From Oscillibacter sp. (GTDB taxonomy: Bacteria > Bacillota > Clostridia > Oscillospirales > Oscillospiraceae), in assembly GCA_017446225.1 (NCBI GenBank), contig JAFSRH010000007.1, positions 16,497 through 80,496 of the forward strand: a stretch of DNA of 64,000 nucleotides. Reading direction: 5' to 3'. Each line of letters starts with the position of its first letter. The first letter of the stretch is position 1. The position numbers and the translations under genes were made by a program. Below the pieces are notes generated by a model, which did no database searches, was not told where the DNA came from, and was given only the letters and a program-made list of their open reading frames with translations. Positions 25,165 to 33,100 of this stretch are shown here, one piece after another.

Positions 25165-25623
25165 TCACTTCCTGTCCGGTGGGGTTTTCTGGCTGAGGGC
25201 GGCGTTGGTATAGGCGGGGTCGTACGTGACTTCTCGCCCGAACCAGTCCGGCGCGACAAACGCTTTTGCGGCGTCCTCCGTTGGAAACTCCACCTCTGCT
25301 ACTACCAACGGCGCAAGCGTGCCGTGAAAAATGTCAAGTTCGACCGTGTACGCCCCCAGCGGGATTTCGTAGCGGTCCTTGACAATCCGGATCCCTTCCG
25401 TTTTCGTCAACAGGCGCGCGTAGGATTCCGGCGTCAGGTCCAGTTCAAACTCTTCTCTGGCCAGCAGTCCGTGCCCCTTACAGGTCAGAACGTAACGTTC
25501 CCCGGCGCGGCGTATCCGGATCACCGGGTCCGTGGAGAGGTACGCCTGTTCCATCCGGACGCGCGGGAAGCGTTCCGGCGCGTCCGGGAGACGCGACACC
25601 AGAAATTTACGTTCGATTTCCAT
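25165..25623 (-). CDS. CYTH domain phosphohydrolase
   Basis: A 152-residue protein of the CYTH (CyaB/thiamine triphosphatase) superfamily, which acts on triphosphates such as inorganic tripolyphosphate. The family-defining N-terminal ExExK motif is EIERK, followed by RIRRAGERYVLTCKG with paired basic residues and ELDIFHGTLAPLVVAEVEFP with the acidic metal ligands. The ATG at 25623 is preferred; the GTG at 25635 overlaps the upstream gene's stop. Very close packing with prsW and the LRR gene implies co-transcription. The substrate is not deducible. Confidence 0.92.
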   Translation of the reverse strand: MEIERKFLVSRLPDAPERFPRVRMEQAYLSTDPVIRIRRAGERYVLTCKGHGLLAREEFELDLTPESYARLLTKTEGIRIVKDRYEIPLGAYTVELDIFHGTLAPLVVAEVEFPTEDAAKAFVAPDWFGREVTYDPAYTNAALSQKTPPDRK

Positions 25624-25631
25624 GGAACGCC

Positions 25632-26375
25632 TCACAGTCCGCGCACAATGGGCCGGTCGGTTTCGGATTCCCGCTTAATCGTCCGCCATGCCGCCGCGAA
25701 CATCAGCAGGACGAACACCACAAACAGCCCCGTGGCGAAGGCCGTGCCGGACATGGCACAGGCGTCATAGACCCCGTGCAGAAAGACCGCGATCAGGTAC
25801 CCGGCCCACAGACTGAACAACGCGCTGACATGGTGCCCGCGATTTTCCCGGAGCCGCGCGCGTCCGTAGTACATCCCCATAAAGACCGAGAAGGACAGGT
25901 GCCCGGGAATGGCCAGCAGGGCGCGCGGGACCGCCACCGAAAGCCCGTAGCCGAAAATATAGTACACGTTCTCAAAGGCGGCGAAGCCCAATGACACGAA
26001 CGCGGAGTACACCACGCCGTCAAAGCGGTAATTGAACGCGGGATGATTCCAAGTCCGGCGCTTGAGGAAGAAAAACTTGACGCCTTCCTCAATCACGGCC
26101 ACGACCAGAAACGCGAGCAGTACGGGGTACAAGGGGTCGCCCTGATAGAAGAAGCGTTTGAGAACGGCTTCCCCGATTCCCTCCAAGACGCTGGCGAGCA
26201 GAGCCGCGAGTACGCCCGACAGGAGCAACAGGAAGAGCAGGCCGGGCGGTTCCGGCTCCACGGTATCGTGACAGTAGATGTAGCGCAGGAGAACGGCGGC
26301 GGGCAGAACGGCGGCAAGAATGTAAATCAGCGCCACCGGCAGGACCGGCGAAAACTGAAACGTTGGGATGAACAA
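25632..26375 (-). CDS. prsW: PrsW family intramembrane metalloprotease
   Basis: A polytopic membrane protein of 247-249 residues with the PrsW motifs: EEGVKFFFLKR near residue 100, FAAFENVYYIFGYG, PGHLSFSVFMGMYYGRA and FLHGVYDACA. The Glu and His residues in these motifs form the metal site. In Bacillus PrsW cleaves the anti-sigma factor RsiW; the substrate here is unknown. The best-spaced start is TTG at 26375 (AAAGGAG upstream); TTG at 26381 abuts that site. It starts about 20 bases after barstar and overlaps the CYTH gene region. Confidence 0.92.
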   Translation of the reverse strand: MFIPTFQFSPVLPVALIYILAAVLPAAVLLRYIYCHDTVEPEPPGLLFLLLLSGVLAALLASVLEGIGEAVLKRFFYQGDPLYPVLLAFLVVAVIEEGVKFFFLKRRTWNHPAFNYRFDGVVYSAFVSLGFAAFENVYYIFGYGLSVAVPRALLAIPGHLSFSVFMGMYYGRARLRENRGHHVSALFSLWAGYLIAVFLHGVYDACAMSGTAFATGLFVVFVLLMFAAAWRTIKRESETDRPIVRGL

Positions 26376-26395
26376 AAGCAACTCCTTTCAGGCGA

Positions 26396-26686
26396 TCACA
26401 CCTGATCCGAATGGGATTCCAGCGTCACACGAAAGTGCGGGTTTTCGGCGGCGGCGTCCCGAAGGACCGATATCAGCGAACGGGCGTACCCGCCCAGCGC
26501 CTCTTCCAGCCGGTCAGGATGAAGAAACCGAAGTTCCGTATCCTGTTTCGATTCGGTCAGGCAGTCGTAAAGCGCGTCCAGATTGCGCCCGTACCACGTG
26601 GGCAGATTCAGCGCGCGGATGAGCGCGTCATGTAATTCCTCTCTGCTGTGGATGTTTCCGCCCTCCATAACAGTAATCATTGTCAT
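26396..26686 (-). CDS. Barstar family ribonuclease inhibitor
   Basis: This 96-residue protein resembles barstar, the intracellular inhibitor that plugs the active site of barnase. The key binding helix reads LPTWYGRNLDALYDCL. It keeps the counterparts of barstar Tyr29 (Tyr32), Asp35 (Asp37) and Asp39 (Asp41), which contact the nuclease active site. The ATG at 26686 follows a strong AGGAGG. It lies 30 bases downstream of the barnase lipoprotein gene in the same direction, the arrangement of an enzyme-immunity pair. It is the only barstar in the window and may also protect against the PilN-barnase fusion at 60.3 kb. Confidence 0.93.
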   Translation of the reverse strand: MTMITVMEGGNIHSREELHDALIRALNLPTWYGRNLDALYDCLTESKQDTELRFLHPDRLEEALGGYARSLISVLRDAAAENPHFRVTLESHSDQV

Positions 26687-26715
26687 TGTGCAATCCTCCT
26701 CATGTGACAGGACGC

Positions 26716-27414
26716 TTAAGGCGTCCCGTAAAGAAGCGTGAACGTGTTGTAGTGGTCGCCGGTGTAGTAAATCAGGCCATCGCCGGAAAAGACCAGCCGC
26801 TCCGCGCCCCGGCTTTTCGCGCCAAGCGTGTTGATGTCGCACTCCTGATAAGAACGCCCGGACGGCAGAAGCCCTTCATAATTGCCGAACCGGTCCCCGC
26901 CGATACACTTTCCCGGCGCGTAGGCCTCCAGAGACCCCCCGCTCCATCCGAGCGCCTGCGCCTGTTTTTTCGTGATAAAGTTCCCGGGCAGGCGTCCGTA
27001 CAAGTGCAGATACAGCGCGACATCCTCTTTGGTGGTATAACTGCCCTCCTCCGGAAGTTCGGACGTTGCTATGGGCGGCTCCTCCTCATTGGGCGTGACC
27101 GCTTCCGGCGCGTCCGTACGGGCGGGGAGTTCTTCCGTGTCGTTGTCCGTCCACGTCTCCGCGGCCTCTTCCGCGCCGGCGCCCGTCCACGTTTCCGCGG
27201 CCTCTTCCGTGTCGTTATCCGTCCACGTCTCCGCGGCCTCTTCCGCGTTGGCGCCCGTCCACGTCTCCGCGGCCTCTTCCGCGCCGGCGCCCGTGACAAA
27301 CCCTCTGACCGTGTCCAACAGGTCCGGAGACTCCGTCCGCGTGTCCGCGCCCCCGCAGGCCGCCAGACTGACGCTCAGAAGAAACGATATCCATAAACAA
27401 AGCCATTTTTTCAT
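26716..27414 (-). CDS. Surface lipoprotein with C-terminal barnase-type ribonuclease domain
   Basis: A 232-residue lipoprotein. The lipobox Cys20 (LAAC) is followed by four 12-residue Glu/Ala/Thr-rich repeats (about 45-93), an acidic linker, then a guanyl-preferring RNase domain of the barnase family (about 122-232). Barnase catalytic residues are all present by alignment: Glu191 (E73), Arg202 (R83), Arg206 (R87) and His221 (H102). The barnase Lys27 position is Arg141. NFITKKQAQALGW and GKCIGGDRFGNYEG are family hallmarks. The ATG at 27414 has AGGAGGT. The enzyme is expected to be tethered outside the cell. About 78% identical (hand alignment, 87 of 111) to the domain fused to PilN. Confidence 0.93.
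   Translation of the reverse strand: MKKWLCLWISFLLSVSLAACGGADTRTESPDLLDTVRGFVTGAGAEEAAETWTGANAEEAAETWTDNDTEEAAETWTGAGAEEAAETWTDNDTEELPARTDAPEAVTPNEEEPPIATSELPEEGSYTTKEDVALYLHLYGRLPGNFITKKQAQALGWSGGSLEAYAPGKCIGGDRFGNYEGLLPSGRSYQECDINTLGAKSRGAERLVFSGDGLIYYTGDHYNTFTLLYGTP
27130..27300 (-). repeat. 36-bp in-frame tandem repeats in the barnase lipoprotein gene
   Basis: Four near-identical units encode EEAAETWT followed alternately by GANA/GAGA or DNDT. Units 1/3 and 2/4 match best, giving a 72-bp higher-order period. The length is a multiple of three, so changes in copy number would only alter the stalk length. Confidence 0.85.
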
Positions 27415-27445
27415 AGCCGCACCTCCTGTTATGAGCTTTCCTGAC

Positions 27446-27451
27446 ATCATA
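27446..27451 (-). promoter_or_regulatory. Extended -10 promoter for the barnase-barstar operon
   Basis: TGATATGAT on the minus strand is an extended -10 element about 32 bases before the barnase ATG. A -35 element is not clear. Confidence 0.55.
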
Positions 27452-27486
27452 TCACAGTTTCCGGCAAAAGAAAAGAGCGGAAGGCG

Positions 27487-29691
27487 TTACTCAGTAAGAA
27501 TCTTTTTCCGGGCCTCTTCCGGCGACTCCGCGAACGCCCGGAGTAAATCCGACATTTCCGGCGCCTCCTGATAAACCAGTGACATATACTGCTCCCGGAT
27601 TTCCTCTAAAAACGGTCCCGTCTCCGGATGTTCTTCCCGGAACGCGGCTTCCCGCTCCTTCCGGAAAAGCAGAAACTCCCATAGAATCGACTGATTCCCG
27701 CCCCGTAACAACTGCCGTTCGAGTAACATCCGGTGTTCCGTCATGCCCAGAGAGAGCGCCAAAAACGCCTCTTTCCTCTTCTTCCGCTCTTCCGGTTCCG
27801 TGTCCAGATACATTTCCAGCAGGCCGTCCCATTCCTTTTCGTCCTCACTGTTCCAGTATTCGCCGATCAGTTCCAGTTCCGCCGGGTTGAATTTGTCGAA
27901 CTCGATTTCTTTCCCCGTCAGGACGTTTTCGGCCAACTGCCGCGTCAGATGGTTCAGACGCGCTTCCGCTTTCGCGCCGTACGCCCACAGAAACGCCTCT
28001 ACCGCCGCGTTGCCGCGCCGTTTCAACGGACGTTCACTGCTCCATTCGAGCGGATAGGGCGGGGTCAGGCCTCCGGCGTTGAGAGCCTGTGTCAGCCTCT
28101 GCCGGACCACGCCCTCATGAATCAGTTCCTCCGCGCCGTACTCTATAAACTGTTCGTTGACGGCGGCGGCGTGCCCGGCCAGATAGAAGGAAATCCCCTT
28201 GCCGCACAGGTTCCGGTAGAAGTGTAGCAACCGTTCCGCCGCGAAGGAGTCCACGGACAGCACCCCCGTGACCACGACAACGGTCGTGTCCGGGCGAATG
28301 GCCGCCCACAGGTCCCGCTCGAAATCGTCAATGGTGGCGAAAAACAGCGGCCCGTTGAACTGATAAAGCACCGTCTGCTGAATCGGCCGGGCGTGAGGGG
28401 TCTTTTCGAGGTCAAAGAAGCCTTCGTGCCCCTCCATACACCCCAGAAAGTAGCTTGGCTGTGCGGACGTCCGCATGGTGAAGGACGCGAACGAGAGCAC
28501 CACGCCCACAAGGACGCCTTCCGCAAGGCCCAGCATTTCGGCGGCGAACGCGGCCGCGAAAATCAGGAAGTTGGCGCGGTCCATCTTCCAGAGACGTCCG
28601 GCGAGGTCAAATTCCAGTATCGTGCCCAGAGAGCCGATTACGATTCCCGTCAGCACCGGTACCGGAAGATACGACAAAAGCGGCGTCCCGAAAAGTAAGA
28701 ACAGGCCCATGGTCGCGAACATAGAAACGCCCATCCACTGACTGCCTACGCCCAGTTTGTTGGCGCGGTTGCTCCGTGAGAGGCTTCCAATGACCGGACT
28801 GCTCCCAAAGAGCGCGGCGGCCAGATTTCCGGCGGCATAGGCCAGTAATTCCCGCTGTTTGTCAATCTGTTCGCCGTGACGCCGCGCGAATTCTCCGGTA
28901 GAAACCAGTGTTTCCGCCGCGATCACCAGCGCAACGGCCAGAGAGTCGATGATCAGGGCTTCCGCGTGTCGGGGCAGACAGGACCAGTCCGGGACAACCG
29001 GCGAAGGCAGTCCGGCGGGGGTGTTCCCAACCAACGCCACGCCGTAGCGGTCAAAATGAAAGACGGCGTTCAGCGCGATGGCCAGAATCATCACCACCAC
29101 GGACATACTGACTTTTGTCTGACGCCGTCCCGCTAAAATGACAACGACTGTCACAAAGCCCAGCGCGAACGACAGCGCGTGAAAGCCGGACAGCTCCCGG
29201 AACAAATGCGCCAGCAGTACGGGCGCGCGTCCTCTGGAGACGCTCCCGCCGAACAGGCGCGGGAACTGCGTCAGAATTACGACCGTTGCGATACCGCTTA
29301 CGCACCCGCCCAGTACCGACTCCGACACGAATTTTGAAAATCGTCCGCCGCCCAACAGCCAGAAGAGCGTCAGCCACAGTCCGGCCAGACAGGTGATCAC
29401 GGCCATGGCGGCGGGGGCGTCCGCGCTTCCGGGCGTGACGCCCAACTCCGGCAAAAGCGTTGCCACGAGCGCGGCGGGCGCGGCGTCCACGGCGAACACG
29501 ATACGCGGCGAACTCGTCAGCAGACTGTAGGCCAGCACCGGGAACAGGGACCCGTACAGTCCGTAACAGGGTGGCAGGCCGGCAACTTGCGCGTAGCCCA
29601 TGGATAGCGGTATCGAGAGAAACGCAATGACAACGCCGATTAGAAGGTCTTTGACGAGGGCGCGCCGGTCCTGAACCTTGAACTGTTCCAT
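27487..29691 (-). CDS. SulP family anion transporter with STAS domain and C-terminal extension
   Basis: A 734-residue transporter for sulfate or other anions, possibly bicarbonate. The membrane domain (about residues 1-400) starts with LLIGVVIAFLSIPLSMGYAQVAGLPPCYGLYGS, the SulP signature. A STAS domain (about 430-545) has YQFNGPLFFATIDDFERDL and VSVDSF-like core strands. Unusually, a further 190 residues of predicted helix rich in Glu/Lys/Arg follow (about 546-734); I recognise no family there. AAAGGAGG precedes the ATG. It follows the DUF285 gene on the same strand, with a hairpin between. Confidence 0.93.
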   Translation of the reverse strand: MEQFKVQDRRALVKDLLIGVVIAFLSIPLSMGYAQVAGLPPCYGLYGSLFPVLAYSLLTSSPRIVFAVDAAPAALVATLLPELGVTPGSADAPAAMAVITCLAGLWLTLFWLLGGGRFSKFVSESVLGGCVSGIATVVILTQFPRLFGGSVSRGRAPVLLAHLFRELSGFHALSFALGFVTVVVILAGRRQTKVSMSVVVMILAIALNAVFHFDRYGVALVGNTPAGLPSPVVPDWSCLPRHAEALIIDSLAVALVIAAETLVSTGEFARRHGEQIDKQRELLAYAAGNLAAALFGSSPVIGSLSRSNRANKLGVGSQWMGVSMFATMGLFLLFGTPLLSYLPVPVLTGIVIGSLGTILEFDLAGRLWKMDRANFLIFAAAFAAEMLGLAEGVLVGVVLSFASFTMRTSAQPSYFLGCMEGHEGFFDLEKTPHARPIQQTVLYQFNGPLFFATIDDFERDLWAAIRPDTTVVVVTGVLSVDSFAAERLLHFYRNLCGKGISFYLAGHAAAVNEQFIEYGAEELIHEGVVRQRLTQALNAGGLTPPYPLEWSSERPLKRRGNAAVEAFLWAYGAKAEARLNHLTRQLAENVLTGKEIEFDKFNPAELELIGEYWNSEDEKEWDGLLEMYLDTEPEERKKRKEAFLALSLGMTEHRMLLERQLLRGGNQSILWEFLLFRKEREAAFREEHPETGPFLEEIREQYMSLVYQEAPEMSDLLRAFAESPEEARKKILTE

Positions 29692-29714
29692 AAATACCTC
29701 CTTTCAATTTGTAA

Positions 29715-29741
29715 CGCCCTCCCTCGTTTCCGGGGGAGGGC
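29715..29741 (-). terminator. Hairpin after the DUF285 gene
   Basis: GCCCTCCC/GGGAGGGC with an 11-base loop lies between the DUF285 stop and the SulP start. The downstream tract is only weakly T-rich, so termination may be partial. Confidence 0.5.
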
Positions 29742-29762
29742 TTGCGCAAAAGCCGGAAAATC

Positions 29763-31085
29763 TTATGAAATTGTCGCCTCAAAGGGGACGCACAGCGGAC
29801 GGCAGTCGTTATCGAACAGCATGACGCGGGCGGTTTTCGCGTTCGCGGGGACGGAACTTGTCACCGTTCCGGCGTTGGCGGACACACCCTGCACATCCGC
29901 CGAGACAAATTTCCCGTTTGTGTCAAAGTACGCCGCCGCGAATGTCGCGGCACCGGAGTTCGTCAGCGTCACGGACAACTGTCCATTTGTACCCGGCGCG
30001 GCGGCGGTTATCGCGTATGAGACAGGCGCGGTCTTATAGGTAAAATATCCGGGCGCGGACGCCGTGTCGATACGGGCGTATTCCTTATCGGTATGGCTTT
30101 CGCTGAATCGGGTTCCGTTGCCGCCCACAAGGGACGTACAATCCGCGAACATATCGTTACTTCCCCCCACGGACGCGGTTGTGAACCTGTCAGAGACGTA
30201 AATCGTTGTCAGGTTGGGACTGCCTTCAAACATATATGTCATGGTCGAGGCTTTGACGGTATCGAAGCTGGACAGGTCAAGCACCGTCAATCCGTCACAG
30301 TGGCCAAACATAGCGTCCATACCTATGACGTTGGCAGTGTCGAAGTGGGACAGGTCCAGCGCCGTCAGTCCGCTACAGTAGCCAAACATAGTAACCATGT
30401 GCCTGACTTTAGCGGTATCGAAGTGGGACACGTCCAGCTCCGTCAGTTTTTCACAATCATAAAACATACCGTACATCGTTGTGACGTTGGCGGTATTGAA
30501 GTGGGACACATCCAGCTCCGTCAGCGCTTTACAGTAGGCAAACGTATATTCCATATTCGTGACGTTGGCAGTATTGAAGCGGGACACGTCCAGCTCCGGC
30601 AGTCTCCAACAGTCAGAAAACATATAGGACATATCTGTGACGTTTGCGGTATTAAAGTGGGACACGTCCAACTCTGTCAGCCACAAACACCCACAAAACA
30701 TATGATTCATATCCGTTACGTTCGCGGTATCCAGATTTTGGATATTTTCCACGCGTTCCAGATTTGTGCAATCATTAAACCAGTACGCTGTAGAAACCGG
30801 GTTGACCCTGTCCGCAAACGACACAACGCGTACTGATGTCCGCTCATCGTACCATGGCGTGTCAGGGGTCCAAGTGTCAGGGTTCAGCGTGTACGCCGCG
30901 CTCAAATCGACCGCGTACGTATTTGTGGCCGTGCGTCCGGATTCGGGGGTGTTGCCGTTCTGGAAAACCAGCGTACCATCGGTGTAGAGGATTGCGTATA
31001 CGTTATCCGTTGCGTGTGCGCCTACGGGGAGCAGTAACGCCAACACAAACAACGCCGCAATTATGCCGAGTAGGTTCTTTTTCAT
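29763..31085 (-). CDS. Secreted DUF285/BspA-like repeat surface protein
   Basis: A 440-residue secreted protein. Residues 1-25 are a signal peptide ending in AHA. Residues about 100-320 contain eight repeats of about 25 residues with the core FNTANVTDMSYMF, the DUF285 type of leucine-rich-like surface repeat. A C-terminal beta-rich domain (about 350-440) ends in NDCRPLCVPFEATIS and resembles the C-terminal domain of the papain-like protein at 62.1-64 kb. There is no LPXTG or membrane anchor. It is probably an adhesin or host-interaction protein, as proposed for BspA family members. Confidence 0.9.
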   Translation of the reverse strand: MKKNLLGIIAALFVLALLLPVGAHATDNVYAILYTDGTLVFQNGNTPESGRTATNTYAVDLSAAYTLNPDTWTPDTPWYDERTSVRVVSFADRVNPVSTAYWFNDCTNLERVENIQNLDTANVTDMNHMFCGCLWLTELDVSHFNTANVTDMSYMFSDCWRLPELDVSRFNTANVTNMEYTFAYCKALTELDVSHFNTANVTTMYGMFYDCEKLTELDVSHFDTAKVRHMVTMFGYCSGLTALDLSHFDTANVIGMDAMFGHCDGLTVLDLSSFDTVKASTMTYMFEGSPNLTTIYVSDRFTTASVGGSNDMFADCTSLVGGNGTRFSESHTDKEYARIDTASAPGYFTYKTAPVSYAITAAAPGTNGQLSVTLTNSGAATFAAAYFDTNGKFVSADVQGVSANAGTVTSSVPANAKTARVMLFDNDCRPLCVPFEATIS

Positions 31086-31108
31086 GTTGCGTCCCTCCTG
31101 TGTATGTC

Positions 31109-31145
31109 GCCCCCTCCGGCGCGTTGCGGGGAGGGGGCTTTTTTT
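31109..31145 (+). terminator. Terminator-type hairpin oriented to the plus strand
   Basis: GCCCCCTCC/GGAGGGGGC with a 12-base loop is followed by seven T on the plus strand. Both flanking genes are on the minus strand, so it may block antisense transcription or act bidirectionally after sstT. Confidence 0.6.
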
Positions 31146-31160
31146 GATGCTGTCACGGGG

Positions 31161-32426
31161 TCAGATGTTCATTTTCCGCTTGCCGCCCAGAAAATAGGGC
31201 AGTTCCTTTCCCTCCTGTTTCCAGTGCGTATACTCCGAAATCGCGGCAAAGAGCACATCGCCGGACGAGTTCAGCGCGGTTTCCACGCTGTCCTGAATCA
31301 CGCCGATAATGAATCCGACGCCCACGACCTGCATGGCCACGTCATTGGAAATCTCAAAAAGCGAACAGGCCATTGGAATCAGCAACAGGGAGCCGCCCGC
31401 AACCCCGGACGCCCCGCACGCCGCCATAGTGGCCAACAGGCTTAAAACCAGCGCGGAAGGGAAGTCCACGGCAATGCCCACCGTGTTCGCCGCCGCCAGC
31501 GTCATGACGGAAATGGTCACGGCGGCGCCGTCCATGTTAATGGTCGCGCCGAGGGGGATCGACACGGAATACGTTTCCCGGTCCAGTCCGAGACGTTCGC
31601 ACAGGGCCATATTGACGGGGATGTTCGCGGCGGAACTGCGCGTAAAGAACGCCGTAATGCCGCTTTCCCGCAGACAGCGGAATACCAGCGGGTAAGGGTT
31701 GCGCCGCAGACAGATAAACGCGATCAGCGGGTCCACGACCAACGCCACAAACGCCATACAGCCGACCAGTAACAGCAGGAGTTTTCCGTACGTGGTAAAA
31801 ATGCCAAGTCCGTTTGTGGAGACCGTATGAAAGACCAGTCCCATGATACCGAACGGGGCCAGATTGATAATCCAGCGGACGACCTGAGAAACGGCGTCCG
31901 AAAGGTTCGACAGGACCGCTTTCGTACTCTCCGTTGCCACGCTCTTGAGCGCCAGTCCCACGACCACCGCCCAGAGCAGGATTCCAATATAGTTCGCGTC
32001 CACGAGCGAAGCCACAGGGTTTGCGACAATGTTCATGAGCAGATTGTGAATGACTTCCCCAATCCCGGACGGGGCGGACGTCACGTCCGGGATTTCGGCA
32101 AGGGCCAGCGTCTGCGGGAAAAGGAAACTGCCCACAACGCCTGTCAGCGCGGCCAAAAACGTACTGACCACGTACAGAATCAGCACCAGTCCGAAGCGGC
32201 GGTTCATGCCCTTGGAACTCTGAACAAGCGCGCTCATAATCAGCACAAAGACCAGAATCGGGGCAATCGCCTTGAGCGCGCCGACAAACAGGTCCCCGAA
32301 AATCGCAATCCATGACGCGTACGGAACCAGCATACCCAGAATAGAGCCGATGACCAGTCCGGCCGCGATACGTAGTATCAAACTGGATTCGTTATAGGCT
32401 TTCAGCAGTTGTTTCAGGGTTTTCAT
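31161..32426 (-). CDS. sstT: Serine/threonine sodium symporter SstT
   Basis: A 421-residue member of the dicarboxylate/amino acid:cation symporter family, imports serine and threonine with Na+. FFTRSSAANIPVNMALCERLGL (re-entrant loop 1 serine-rich motif) and PLGATINMDGAA (the NMDGT-like motif) fit the SstT branch. ALKAIAPILVFVLIMSALVQ is also typical. It lies 54 bases after the GtrA-like gene and could be co-transcribed with it. AGAGGAGA precedes the ATG. Confidence 0.94.
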   Translation of the reverse strand: MKTLKQLLKAYNESSLILRIAAGLVIGSILGMLVPYASWIAIFGDLFVGALKAIAPILVFVLIMSALVQSSKGMNRRFGLVLILYVVSTFLAALTGVVGSFLFPQTLALAEIPDVTSAPSGIGEVIHNLLMNIVANPVASLVDANYIGILLWAVVVGLALKSVATESTKAVLSNLSDAVSQVVRWIINLAPFGIMGLVFHTVSTNGLGIFTTYGKLLLLLVGCMAFVALVVDPLIAFICLRRNPYPLVFRCLRESGITAFFTRSSAANIPVNMALCERLGLDRETYSVSIPLGATINMDGAAVTISVMTLAAANTVGIAVDFPSALVLSLLATMAACGASGVAGGSLLLIPMACSLFEISNDVAMQVVGVGFIIGVIQDSVETALNSSGDVLFAAISEYTHWKQEGKELPYFLGGKRKMNI

Positions 32427-32479
32427 ACAAGCGTCTCCTCTGTTTCTGTTTTTGGTTACTTCCTGATGGCTCCCCTTTT

Positions 32480-33085
32480 TTACTTCGCGGTTTCGGGCGT
32501 CTTTTCACCCCACCCGGGAGAAAAGATGGTCTTATCCACGGCGAAAATAATCACCATGGCCACGCCTCCGGTGACAACGGTCGTGACAATGCTTTGCACC
32601 GTGTTCCGCAGGGCGGCGTTGGAAATCAGGGCAAGGGCCACGGGGTTCCATACACAGGTGAACAAATTCATCACCAGAAATACCGCGATAGTGGCCGCCA
32701 AATGCGCCAGAATCTGCGGCGGGAGCGGGCCGTGACTGCGGAAAGTCACATTCCGTTGCAGGGGGAAGTTGATGCACTCGCCGAAGAAAATGGCGGTCAG
32801 GTTGGCCAGCGTAAAGGCAAGCCCTCCGGCGGCAAGGTCGTTGCCCACGATAGCAAGGCTGAAATTCACCCCGAACAGGGAAACGGAAATACCGGGCCAC
32901 AGCCATTCCGTATCGCCCACCATGCCCCGGTACATACCCGGCAGGAAAATCAACAGCAGGGCCTTGATACCGGTAACCACATAGCTGAAAATCAGAAACA
33001 GTCCGCCTTCCCGAATCCATTTTGCGGCTCCGGGGTTCTTTTCGGCAAAGCCGTTCCACCACTTCACAAAAGCGTTGTCATTCAA
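32480..33085 (-). CDS. GtrA-like membrane protein
   Basis: A 201-residue protein with four main hydrophobic segments. The GtrA family signature is visible in FFGECINFPLQRNVTFRS, comparable to the usual N-x-x-WTF motif. GtrA proteins are thought to help translocate lipid-linked glucose or other glycan precursors. The N-terminal 30 residues are hydrophilic. It sits directly after the GH3 beta-glucosidase gene (16 bases), suggesting co-expression. The substrate is unknown. Confidence 0.82.
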   Translation of the reverse strand: MNDNAFVKWWNGFAEKNPGAAKWIREGGLFLIFSYVVTGIKALLLIFLPGMYRGMVGDTEWLWPGISVSLFGVNFSLAIVGNDLAAGGLAFTLANLTAIFFGECINFPLQRNVTFRSHGPLPPQILAHLAATIAVFLVMNLFTCVWNPVALALISNAALRNTVQSIVTTVVTGGVAMVIIFAVDKTIFSPGWGEKTPETAK

Positions 33086-33100
33086 TGAAATCCCCTCCTG

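Noticed and set aside
27130-27300. Regular short repeats considered as a CRISPR array
   Set aside because: Units are contiguous without unique spacers and encode an in-frame peptide repeat.
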